Both the position numbers and the translations under genes were made by a program. Shown here one piece after another: positions 23,901 through 31,164 of a stretch of 64,000 bases of DNA. Source of the DNA: Rhyacichthys aspro (lineage: Eukaryota > Chordata > Actinopteri > Gobiiformes > Rhyacichthyidae). The stretch lies in assembly GCA_036850595.1 (NCBI GenBank), contig CM072158.1, forward strand, positions 15,763,422-15,827,421. The letters are read 5' to 3'. Each line of letters starts with the position of its first letter. Position 1 is the stretch's first letter. The notes beneath the pieces were generated by a model. The model saw only the letters and a list, made by a program, of their open reading frames with translations. It was not told the DNA's origin and did no database searches.

Positions 23901-25109
23901 ATACATGAATGATCATTTCTGTCTTAGTAAACATAGTTCAAATGAAGATCTGAACTCTTCATGCCGCACTCTATAGATATTCTTAAGCCACCGAACAGTA
24001 TGAGGACAATGTACTACACACTTGAGTAGTTGGATCAGACCATGAAGGTCCATCATCTGGTCTGAAGCACACTCAGGTCTTTCATAGACTAAATCAATAT
24101 GAGGACCTCACCTCAAACACACTCAGGTCTTTCACCGTCTAAAACAATATGAGGACGTCACCTTACACACACTCAGGTCTTTCACAGACTAAAACAATAT
24201 GAAGACGTCAAGGTACAATAAGTAAATACATTTCATTTCATTATTAGGCTACATTAAGCAATAAAGTATGTAGTCGTATACACAATATCTTAGAGTATAT
24301 CTATCAAAGATTTAGAATTTAGATTTAGATTAGATTTAGAATCTTACCACTGTTCGCCATGGCCACTGAGATTTTCCATAGTCGTAGGTTATTTCACTCT
24401 CTGCTTCGATGTTTTTAATTGCAAACAGGCAAAGATGAGGTTTACCCTTAATTGTCAACTTTTTCATTTTGCAATTTGGGGATTTGTGGTCATCATTAAC
24501 CAGCCGGCCCAGGGAGCCATCTTCATGGGAGCCATCAATGCTAAAATTAAAAACAAAACATGTTTTCCCAACTGAAACTTTAACAGAAAAACTGCTCCGT
24601 TTTAGGCCTTTTACTTACCACCACATGCTGTTGTTCCATACAAAATCAAACAGGAATGCATTTTGCTTCTCTGTGTACTCTTTCTGCCTTTTGTCTCGTT
24701 CACGTTCTGAGATTAACTCCCCACGGTACTCGACCACAAACGATCCTCTTTCAATTGGGCTACAGGCGAATACACCACGTCCTTACACACCAAAGTTCAC
24801 AGATTAGTTTTAAGTAATACAACCCAAATCATTTGCAAATTGCATCTATAGACAAAACATGCAAAAACAAACATAACACAACAGTAAGAAAGGGTGTGAA
24901 TTACATTGTTTAGGGATATCACGATGAGCAAAATAGTAGGCAACACAATGACTTTATTCAATTAGTAATTATATGGTTACCATGGGAATGATGTATTACA
25001 TACCTTTATAGTTATTGATCCATTGGGCCCTTAGGCAAGGCTTGTCACTTCCAAATGAAATAAAGAGAGTAGCCTCAGCTTCTGGAGAAAGTCTGACTCT
25101 CCTTGCCAT
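11731..25109 (-). CDS. SET domain - tandem-exon repeat - zinc finger - tyrosine recombinase fusion protein (20 coding exons, 1,295 residues, manual model)
   Basis: Exons from 5' to 3' on the minus strand: 25109-25004, 24781-24619, 24540-24348, nine repeat exons (five, then 19381-19328 and 19202-19065, then four), 15787-15722, 15636-13677, 13603-13535, 12797-12633, 12561-12502, 11945-11731. Every intron is GT-AG, all junction phases agree, and the sum is 3,888 nt including the stop. Seen: SET domain at residues about 36-145, repeats 155-284 and 349-451, zinc fingers about 584-602 and 666-685, recombinase core about 920-1095, basic tail 1225-1295. Known: SET domains methylate lysines using SAM; tyrosine recombinases cut and rejoin DNA through a tyrosine. 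Inferred: a nuclear, DNA-binding chromatin or transposon-derived protein. The many introns and lack of visible terminal repeats favour a host gene or long-resident copy over an active element. The weakest junction is the 12502 donor (CAAG|GTTCAA). Copy number may be affected by assembly. Confidence 0.85.
12502..12561 (-). CDS. Short acidic-basic linker exon (60 nt)
   Basis: Acceptor TCATTTTAG and donor CAAG|GTTCAA bound 60 nt, phase 1 in and out, encoding DSQQTAPEEETSSKRSNGKQ. Joined to the last exon it gives KRSNGKQAKKSRSK, a plausible bipartite basic nuclear-localisation-like stretch. The donor is non-consensus after GT. Reading through it instead gives a stop 13 codons later, which would remove the C-terminal tail. 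RNA data are needed to choose. Confidence 0.6.
12633..12797 (-). CDS. Linker exon with three 12-residue internal repeats
   Basis: 165 nt, phase 1 to phase 1, acceptor TTTTCTAAG, donor AATG|GTAAAA. It encodes residues 1151-1204 with three 36-nt repeats: DSTTLDTMEGTS, DSTIIDNMETTP, HSTFIDNKSVSN. The Ser/Thr/Asp composition suggests a disordered, perhaps phosphorylated spacer. Internal short-period duplication here parallels the larger exon duplication upstream in the same gene. Confidence 0.75.
13535..13603 (-). CDS. Acidic linker exon (69 nt)
   Basis: Acceptor TTTCCTAACCAG, donor AAAG|GTATCC, phase 1 in and out. Encodes DEVATSDDDDSSEETIAD then SHQHK. Acidic, low complexity, probably disordered. 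It joins the recombinase exon (split codon G|AT) and the next linker exon (split codon G|GC) in frame. Confidence 0.75.
13677..15636 (-). CDS. Main exon: two zinc fingers and tyrosine-recombinase domain (653 codons)
   Basis: Acceptor TTTCTTTAG at 15,637, donor GATG|GTAAAA. It begins with an acidic segment (ISEDSDNTDYDDVDFVPDS), then Ser-rich sequence. Finger 1 is C-x2-C-x9-H-x4-H (CLYCKK...HFETVH), and finger 2 is C-x2-C-x11-H-x3-C (CKFCQG...WRHVRNC). A helical region follows, then a tyrosine-recombinase core: box I arginine in NRKRQGE (residue about 931), beta-hairpin lysine in RGKRSR (978), box II arginine in TSTRLRK (1051; the HxxR histidine is replaced by Thr), LGHD histidine (1077), and nucleophile tyrosine in HREFYR (1086). 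All five key positions are present in correct order and spacing, so strand cleavage is possible in principle. The family resembles Crypton/phage-integrase-type recombinases. The exact subfamily cannot be set without a search. Confidence 0.88.
15722..15787 (-). CDS. 22-codon phase-0 acidic exon
   Basis: Acceptor GGTTTTAAAG, donor GCAAG|GTAATA, 66 nt exactly, encoding AEHPLADDRGFHEGDSASLS then GK. It lies between the last repeat exon and the recombinase exon, and both junctions are phase 0. Function unknown, probably a flexible linker. Confidence 0.7.
16154..16228 (-). CDS. Repeat exon copy 1 (3'-most, divergent, 25 codons)
   Basis: 75 nt, one codon shorter than the others, still phase 0. Encodes TQNVQIPTQPSADQEDSQR then SSSIEQ. 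The V-Q-I, R and I substitutions are shared with copy 5, the last copy of the upstream block. Donor CAG|GTAAAC differs from the GTAATG of other copies. Confidence 0.8.
16999..17076 (-). CDS. Repeat exon copy 2 (26 codons)
   Basis: 78 nt, phase 0 both sides, acceptor GTTTTGTTGCAG, donor CAG|GTAATG. Encodes TQNVEIPTQPSADPEDSQK then SSSTDQQ, identical in protein to copies 3 and 9. Confidence 0.85.
17841..17918 (-). CDS. Repeat exon copy 3 (26 codons)
   Basis: 78 nt, phase 0, same splice sites as copy 2 and same protein (PEDSQKSSSTDQQ type). Confidence 0.85.
18684..18761 (-). CDS. Repeat exon copy 4 (26 codons)
   Basis: 78 nt, phase 0. QEDSQKSSSTDQQ type, identical in protein to copy 8. Confidence 0.85.
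19065..19202 (-). CDS. 46-codon phase-0 exon, basic coiled-coil-like helix
   Basis: Acceptor ATTTAAACAG, donor TATTCT|GTGAGT (strong), 138 nt. Encodes LRASRRMQNLKRHHARCEER followed by YEEAKQKTIEKKRQ and TTLSLMTRVNYS. Rich in Arg/Lys/Glu/Gln with no helix breaker for about 35 residues, so probably an amphipathic helix or short coiled coil, maybe for oligomerisation or nucleic-acid contact. Open in only one frame, and that frame matches the neighbours. Confidence 0.75.
19328..19381 (-). CDS. 18-codon phase-0 exon
   Basis: Acceptor CTTTTTTAG, donor CAG|GTAATG, 54 nt, encoding DGQVTGVFLFHQAATAEQ. The donor sequence matches that of the repeat exons. Function unknown. Confidence 0.65.
20381..20458 (-). 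CDS. Repeat exon copy 5 (26 codons)
   Basis: 78 nt, phase 0. Encodes TQNVQIPTQPSADPEDSQR then SSSIDQQ. The VQI/R/I signature links it to copy 1. Confidence 0.85.
21226..21303 (-). CDS. Repeat exon copy 6 (26 codons)
   Basis: 78 nt, phase 0. QEDSQRSSSIDQK type, with the donor context changed to AAAAG|GTAATG. Protein identical to copy 7. Confidence 0.85.
22071..22148 (-). CDS. Repeat exon copy 7 (26 codons)
   Basis: 78 nt, phase 0, same protein and AAAAG|GTAATG donor as copy 6. The most recent duplication in the array by eye. Confidence 0.85.
22916..22993 (-). CDS. Repeat exon copy 8 (26 codons)
   Basis: 78 nt, phase 0, QEDSQKSSSTDQQ type, the same as copy 4. Its downstream intron is the most divergent of the block around 22,640-22,780. 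Confidence 0.85.
23761..23838 (-). CDS. Repeat exon copy 9 (5'-most, 26 codons)
   Basis: 78 nt, phase 0, PEDSQKSSSTDQQ type. It follows the SET-domain exon 24540-24348 directly in phase 0 (WPWRTV then TQNVEI). Confidence 0.85.
24348..24540 (-). CDS. SET-domain exon, C-terminal half
   Basis: 193 nt, acceptor TTAATTTTAG, donor CAGTG|GTAAGA. Residues 90-154 include GSLGRLVNDDHKSPNCKMKK, GKPHLCLFAIKNI and EITYDYG. This aligns with the KMT5A/SETD8 order RLxN...C, PHLxLxA, YDYG. The usual N-H-S of the SET active site is N-D-D-H here, with the histidine two residues later. The catalytic-pocket YDYG tyrosines are kept. A tryptophan/proline segment (QWPW) closes the domain, where KMT5A also has a PW. 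Confidence 0.88.
24619..24781 (-). CDS. SET-domain exon, N-terminal half
   Basis: 163 nt, acceptor GTGTGTAAG, donor TGGTG|GTAAGT, phase 1 in, phase 2 out. It encodes the SAM-binding G-x-G (KGRGVFA) and FVVEYRGELI, as in KMT5A/SETD8, then a Lys/Glu-rich helix and NNSMWC. The antisense strand also has a 112-codon open frame, considered a shadow. Confidence 0.88.
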
Positions 25110-25152
25110 GCTGTTCACTTGACCCTGAGTTCCTCAACCAATTAACATTGCA
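25004..25152 (-). CDS. First coding exon with start codon
   Basis: Acceptor ATCTTGCAG at 25,153, then 43 nt of 5' UTR, ATG at 25,109 and donor AAAG|GTATGT. Residues 1-35 begin MARRVRLSPEAEATLF and lead directly into the SET KGRG motif. This start was chosen because it is the first ATG in the frame that reads into the SET domain. A short upstream ATG (ATGTTAATTGGTTGA) in the same exon is out of frame and closes at once, which could dampen translation. Confidence 0.75.
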
Positions 25153-25554
25153 CTGCAAGATAAACAAAAGTCAGTGAGACAAAAGCTTATTTTGAATAAC
25201 AGACCTTAAAAATAGAATTGAATTATCCTGGCTTAACTCACATTTGCCCCAATAGGTGTCCACAGTCATACAGTCAGTTATTTACCTACCACAGGATCTT
25301 TAAATTAGAAAAAAATAAAAAAAATTGACTGTGCAGTCCACGGATATTACCTGTACTGACTGCATAATATCAATTTGAGTGGTGTGCTGAAATAAAATCT
25401 GTGTTTCAGAACAATTTAAACGTTCTGTTTAGCTAACTAGCTAGCTAGCTAATTAGGTGAGTTAACCTCATTTTTAAGAACAGTTACGATTGACAACAAC
25501 TTCTATCTCCTTACCCTCTATGTTTTTGAAAATTGAGGAAAAATATTTACTTAC

Positions 25555-25620
25555 CATTCAACATGCAATGATGCAGGTTGTTTGAGTCAACTGTGTGTCT
25601 GTGTGGTTTTGTTAGCAACA
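25555..25620 (-). other. Probable 5' non-coding exon (transcription start not fixed)
   Basis: A strong donor, GAATG|GTAAGT, on the minus strand at 25,555/25,554 pairs with the acceptor at 25,153. The upstream (right) edge is a guess, set by the nearby CCAAT boxes. It contains an ATG shortly before the donor that would make a very short upstream frame. Confidence 0.5.
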
Positions 25621-25654
25621 AGACAAGAAGTGCACTGCTGAGCACTGCTGTCCA

Positions 25655-25690
25655 CCAATCAGAGGCTGCATTACTATCTTGCTGACCAAT
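25655..25690 (-). promoter_or_regulatory. Paired CCAAT boxes (candidate NF-Y promoter)
   Basis: CCAATCAGA at 25,655 and CCAATCAGA at 25,686, 31 bp apart, in reverse orientation to the gene. CCAAT pairs spaced about three helical turns are typical of NF-Y-driven promoters. They sit about 100 bp upstream of the probable 5' exon donor. I saw no clear TATA box. Confidence 0.5.
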
Positions 25691-25885
25691 CAGATGCTGT
25701 GTTTCTTATATGCCCCAAAAGTGAGTTCACATGTGCTCCTGAAATACATGAAATATCTTGAACAGTCCTCCCTGCCCCTCATTCACACTTCGGAACAAAG
25801 AGTAAAGAAAACGCAAATAAGTACATATTTTGCTGAAATGTGTTTGTGTCATAAAATTATTCAGAAATGCTAAATGCCCTAATGC

Positions 25886-25886
<1 letters not shown>

Positions 25887-25918
<32 letters not shown>

Positions 25919-26386
25919 TTTATTAATCCCAAGCTGGGAAATTGTGTAGCAACAGCATTACACACAGAGACAATAACAGTACCGTGAATAAAAACACCTA
26001 GACATATTAAAAATTATAAAATGCAATATAAAAAATGTATAGAAATATGTAAATAAGCAGTTTTGATTATAATGAAAATAAAATATAAGGTGCAGTGAAA
26101 AGAAAGCTACAGTGAACAGTGTAAAGTGCTTATAGACAGTATATTATGACCAGAGTGTTATTTGTTATTGTACAGTGTGATGACATGTGGCAGGAAAGAT
26201 TTCCTGTATCTGTCCTTTCGACAGCGGAGCTGGAGCAGCCTGTTAGAGAAGGTACTCTGCTGTCTGTCCACTGTGTGATGGATAAAAGTCTGTTCAGCAT
26301 TTTCCTCTCCACCATGGTCTTAAAAGACTCCAGCCTGAGACCAAGCACAGAGCCAGCCTTCTTGATGATTTTATCAAGACTGTAAC
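25887..26386 (-). mobile_element. LINE (non-LTR retrotransposon) 3' end, 5'-truncated
   Basis: On the minus strand an open segment LDKIIKKAGSVLGLRLESFK and, after a frameshift, RKDRYRKSFLPHVITLYN then a stop resemble the end of fish LINE reverse-transcriptase ORF2 (L2/Rex1-like). A 3' UTR follows, ending GGGATTAATAAAG and an eight-copy GTCT tail (25,887-25,918 as AGAC). Severe 5' truncation is normal for these elements. The clade is uncertain. Confidence 0.75.
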
Positions 26387-26399
26387 TAGTTACTTACAA

Positions 26400-27680
26400 A
26401 CATCTCTAGTTCAGTCAAATTTGGTGGCTCCCCAGTGTGGACAGCCTGCTTCAAGTCATTCCATAGTTTTTTTTAATGATATTTAAGTCTGGTGGCTGTG
26501 ATGGCCAATCCACAATATTATACTTCTTCCTCTGCATGAATGCCTTTGTGGCTTTGTGGATTTTGAGCTGTGTTTTAGGTTGTTGTCTGCCTAGAATACC
26601 AAACCATACTCTGCCTGACTTCAGCTTTGTGACTGATGCTTGAACATTTCCTTCAAGAATCTTTTGATATTGGGTGGAATCCATCCAACCCTTGACTTTT
26701 ACAAGAGCCCCAGTACCAAAATTAGCCACACAGCCCCACGGCAACCTCCCCCAAATTTGACAGTAGGCAGTAAGTGTTTTTCATGGAATGCTGTGTTCTT
26801 CTGTTGCCATGCATAATGCTTCTTGTTATGACCAAGTAACACAATTTTTGTGTCATCAGTCCTCAGCACTTTATTCCAAAAGGAATCGCTTGTCCATATG
26901 AGCTTTTGAATACCTCAAGTGACTCTGTTTGTGCGGTTGGAGCAGAAAAGGCTTCTTACACATCATCCTCCCATACAGCTGTTCTTTGTGCAAAGTGCAC
27001 TGTATCGTTGAACAATGCACAAAAACACCCTCAGGAGCACAATAATCTTGTAGGTCTTTGGAGGTGATCTGAAGGTTGTCTTTAACTATTCTTAACTCGC
27101 CATCTTTTGCCTTTGTCTCTCCAGTATTTTTCTTGGCCTGCCACATCTGGCCTTAACATCAGCTCTGCTTGTGGCCTTCCATCTCCTGATCACATTCCTC
27201 ACAGTGGACCCTGACGACCCTCTGAGATAACTCTCTGTAGCCTTCCCTAAATGATACTGCTGAATAATCTTTCATTTGAAATCATTTGAGGTTTGCTTTG
27301 AGGAGCCCATGCTGCCACTGTTTAGAGGAGATACCTTTGACCACAACAATCAACCACCTTAAATACCCATTCTCATGATTGGATGCTATAAAGTATACTA
27401 AGTTAAAGGCTTAACAAACTAAGCAAACAAATTTTTTTATTTTTTTTTTTTTTTGCAGATTGAACGGTTACATGCATACAAATCAGCAAACTTCCAAGGG
27501 TGCCCAAATATTTGCACATCCATTTTTTCACATTTCAGTTTCACACTACTTGCTTTGGACAACACCCCAGCACTTAGATGTCACTAGATAAATAATTACA
27601 TACTGCTGTCATCTTTTTTGAAGAGGAACGAGTAAACTATGACACAATCTCAGAGGGATTCCCAAACTTTTACATTATTT
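26400..27680 (-). mobile_element. Degenerate Tc1-like DNA transposon
   Basis: A dead Tc1 transposase on the minus strand is flanked on the right by sequence of terminal-repeat type (AGGGTGCCCAAATATTTGC at about 27,497 and GGGATTCCCAAACTTTTAC at about 27,658). Exact ends and TSD are not resolved. It lies directly against the LINE fragment and a TA microsatellite. Confidence 0.75.
26451..27310 (-). pseudogene. Tc1-like transposase, multiple stops and frameshifts
   Basis: Starts MGSSKQTSNDFK and then an early stop. Recognisable blocks follow in several frames: GKATESYLRGSSGSTVRNVI (HTH), GRPRKI, LRIVKDNLQITSKDLQDY, then WGCVANFGTGALVKVKGWMD and WPSQPPDLNIIK (the SPDLNPIE region of the DD34E catalytic core, with the D-L-N kept and the rest altered). 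Clearly non-functional. Confidence 0.85.
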
Positions 27681-27689
27681 ATATTATAT

Positions 27690-27715
27690 AAATATATATA
27701 CATATATATATACAT

Positions 27716-27804
<89 letters not shown>
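27690..27804. repeat. (TA)n microsatellite
   Basis: Pure TA from about 27,725, preceded by an imperfect ATATACATAT stretch. May form cruciform or slipped structures. Confidence 0.95.
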
Positions 27805-27807
<3 letters not shown>

Positions 27808-27829
27808 TTTGAATCAATTTATATTAGGT

Positions 27830-28143
27830 GTGTGATGCTGTCTAAAAAAGGAAATATGAGGACAAGTGTGTTAAAAGTGTGTTAAGTTCCAAAACTGTCC
27901 AGTAGGTGGCGGATAAAAAATGAGTACACTGGATAAACACACTTAAACACAGAATTTCTGAAATTTGTGATGTTTCAGGACTTTGGAGATTTTTGGTCTG
28001 GGAACATGTGGAGGGGCTGTAGAGCACTGTAGAAGGCTCAGAAAAATGAGGACCCAAAAAATGTCCTCATTTTTCCAAGCGTCCTGATACTGTGAGTGTG
28101 TTTTCATAAAAATGTCCTGATTTGTCCTGAAAACAAGTACACA

Positions 28144-28181
<38 letters not shown>
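27830..28181. repeat. Microsatellite-linked dispersed repeat ending in (CA)n
   Basis: About 300 bp with AATGAGGACCCAAAAAATGT and its reverse complement-like partner, ending at a (CA) tract at 28,137-28,181. The segment next to the CA tract (TCCTGAAAACAAGTAC) mirrors GTGTTTTCAGGACAT at about 10,994. Family unnamed. Confidence 0.55.
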
Positions 28182-28182
<1 letters not shown>

Positions 28183-31160
28183 TTATATACATTTATTTGA
28201 CATTTATTTATTGACTACATGTACCTACACACAAGTCCCTTATTCACAACATAACCTGCTCATGCTCTTTTGCCGACCACAATAGATCTTCAATGGACAT
28301 TAGCATTAGCAGAGTGCACATAAAGAAGATGCTTTTGACAAATGACAATCAGCTGACTCTGTGTGTGTAATTAGCAACACATAAGCTAAAGGCTACATGC
28401 TAAAATTCACTGGACTCCTTTGTTATGTGGACGAGCACAGAAGCATGGCATTCCACAATAGTTTGCCGCTGGACGTTTACAGTTTTATTCTTGAAAGATC
28501 ACGAATCCCACCTTGATAATTTAACATTTGACAACCAGAGACCGTGCGCTGTTAGTGAGTGGGTAGAAGATATGAGTATCATCATTTTTGCAGTGTAAAA
28601 ATGTCTTGTTTACTGGTTTCAGTTTTTTCCCTTTTTAAATCAAAAGAAAAGACTGCTTCCATCATCAGCATCCGTCACTTGTAGAAGTGTCTTTTGGCAG
28701 TGCACAAAATAAGGTAATGTAATTATCAACATCACCCTATAATAACTATAATATTCCCCCATTGCAAGGTTTTTGCTTGTTATTGCATTTGTACATTTTT
28801 CAATAACAGAATTATTCTTTTTTCTGATTCATTTGCATTCACTTTCTATTGGCAAACTCAACTCACAGTGCTTTTATCTAAATCATTGTCAAAGTAGAGG
28901 CCAGCAAATTAAAATGCATTCACACTGAAGGTTCCTGCACTGTCATTTCATTTTTCTACCATTAGTATTTGATTAAAGTGGTTCTGTTAAATACCACTGA
29001 CAGCTAACGCAAGCTCGTTCATATTATTGCTGTAACACATTCTGGCTCAGAGACAGGCTGTAAATCACTTTGTCACAGTCTTTAGGACTCTGGAGGCTCA
29101 TAAACATCTCTTGGCACTGAAGCAGTTCTGACAGCTTTGACCATGTGCATAAAAGACAAGCCAGTTAAAACGCAACTCTAACCTTGTCTTCTTTGTGATA
29201 TAAATAAAAGTATAAAACTATTTGTGTCTTATTATTACACATTCAAACATGAAGCCTGGACAGAGGTAACAGTGCAGATGACCTTCAGCTGCTTTGGATG
29301 ACTTAGAGGAGAGTACTACAGATGTCCTTCTACACTAAACAACAAATGAAAAGCAGCATTTGGCTTCACAACCTTGATTCCAGGATTTTTGTTGTTGTTG
29401 TTGTTGTTTTTATGTCATGCATTAACTAGCTTTATTGGTTAGACCTCAACTTCTTATAAGGCACGAAGGCAGCCAAGTTCCTAACAACAAAGCATCTATA
29501 ATCTAGTGTTGAAGATTACAATGAAGAAATCCTCAACAGAGGAGTTTCCTTGAGCATGATCCGACTTAGTGTCTGACTTTCTGTTCTTTCATGCTGCCAT
29601 GTGAGGAATAAATTAAATTGAATTAAATGACTAATGTAATTTTCAATTCTTCCAAAAGTCCGTGCAGGCTTTAGACACTCACTCTGCCGGTGAAGTCAAA
29701 TCATTAAGATGTTTACAACTTCTGACTAACTCACACAGTTGTTCATAAAAAAGATCCACCATTATCTCCCACTTATGCTTATAAACAGCACTCATCACTG
29801 CCCCCTGTGGCCAATGCGTGAACTGCGCTGTTGGTGTGAATCAACAAGTTTTAGGAAAATGGACCAAAGTACAGACAAAATGAACACGTAGTTATCCAAA
29901 TTTGTATTTAACTGTAAAGTCTGTCGCGTATAAAAAGTATAAATGAGCCTTTATGGGTCAACTTCTTACATCATTGAACTTTGTGGTCAACGTCCTCTGG
30001 GACTTGTGTTGGTTTCTGTTTGATCATTTCGAACAAACTTAAACCACAAAAACATTTGCATATTTCCACTTTACCAGCCAGCTTCAGTAAAACTGGCGCT
30101 GCATCTTGTCCAGGAAGTGTCAAACTCTTTGCCAGCTCCCATCTGTGTAATTTATCAGTCCTTAAGATTCAGTACGGCCACAAAAGAGTAGAACGTTTAG
30201 CAATGTAATCACACTTTGATTGCAAAAACCATGACCACAATGACCTCCTTTCTCTTAATAAAAAAAAGTCATTTGTTCATTTTGTCACTTTGCTCTTTTG
30301 TTATTGTACACTGTTGTCTCCAAAAAAAAAAAAAAGTTCCCAAAAAAACATTTGTTTCAAGGTGAAATGATATATAAAAAAGTTTGCGGAACAAACAAAT
30401 CTGAGGTTTGATTCTTTTGCTGTTCTTCATGCTCAAAAACCCATGTGATGCATTGATTTCTATGTCTGCACTTTCTTATCATCTTTCTTATGGCCCTTTC
30501 AGCTTAGTCTGGAGACAGATCCTAGCACATTTCAAACTAAAATCATGTTACTTTTAGTCAGATGAATGGAGTCTGCTTCAGAAAGAGGTCCTAGCCTTTG
30601 TCGTCACTGCTGCACACACACAATGCAAAAGTACCTCCTGAACCTTTTTACTCTGCAAATAAGATACATTAGAATGAATTTTGCCGCGTTAAATCTGGTA
30701 AATATGAGCACTGAAATGGACTGGATTGATCAAGATGTATTGAAATGACAGCATGACAAAGTGGCAGTGAAGTACAGAAGACAAAAGTTAATAGTCTGTC
30801 TGATGTTTATATGAGCGCCCTTTCACAAACAGCCTCTCGCACTCTGGCAAGTAATGAACTGCCGAGATGCTTAATGAATCTGTCTGAAGCTCTTTATATT
30901 TGAGCTGAGATTTACTGTGGTGGCTTCTGAACTCGAGACAATCCTGCAAGCTGTCGTCTTACATCACAACGTTGACACTGGCAGCCTCACAGTAAAACCA
31001 TTGAGTATAAATATACGATCTGCAACACGGCATGATAATGTTGGGGTGTGCTCACGCCTGCTGTGTTTGGTGCATTGTATCTGTAAGTTTATCCATCCAG
31101 TCAGTGGTGATCTGTTTCACTAATACCCCTCTGTCTGTGCCCCGTTCACAATACGCAATA
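28182..31160. other. Non-coding, nothing recognised
   Basis: Includes a short (TTG)n at about 29,390-29,408. No supported exon. Possibly intergenic. Confidence 0.4.
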
Positions 31161-31164
31161 CTTA

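Larger units (their letters stand above)
19797..24215 (-). repeat. Upstream block of the about 845-bp exon-bearing tandem array (five exon copies)
   Basis: Exon acceptor edges at 20458, 21303, 22148, 22993 and 23838 are exactly 845 bp apart. The first sub-repeats appear at about 19,797 and the last at about 24,210, after which unrelated intron sequence leads to the SET exons. Units 6 and 7 are nearly identical in exon and intron. Confidence 0.95.

Noticed and set aside
16081..23934. About 62-residue open frames around each repeat exon, starting MFTKTEMIIHV or MFTETEMIIHV
   Set aside because: Only the 26 codons between the AG and GT sites belong to the exon. The upstream part is the intron's 3' end with its pyrimidine tract, and is open only because all units are near-identical.
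16380..24215. Regular 50-bp sub-repeats resembling a CRISPR array
   Set aside because: Repeats are directly adjacent with no unique spacers, lie in introns of a eukaryotic gene, and there are no cas genes.
24469..24807. 112-codon plus-strand frame
   Set aside because: It is the antisense shadow of the SET-domain exons, whose splice sites and motifs are on the minus strand.
11400..25870. The whole SET-recombinase locus as an intact mobile element with terminal repeats
   Set aside because: I compared sequence just outside both gene ends and saw no inverted or direct terminal repeats or target duplication. A systematic self-alignment of the flanks would settle it.
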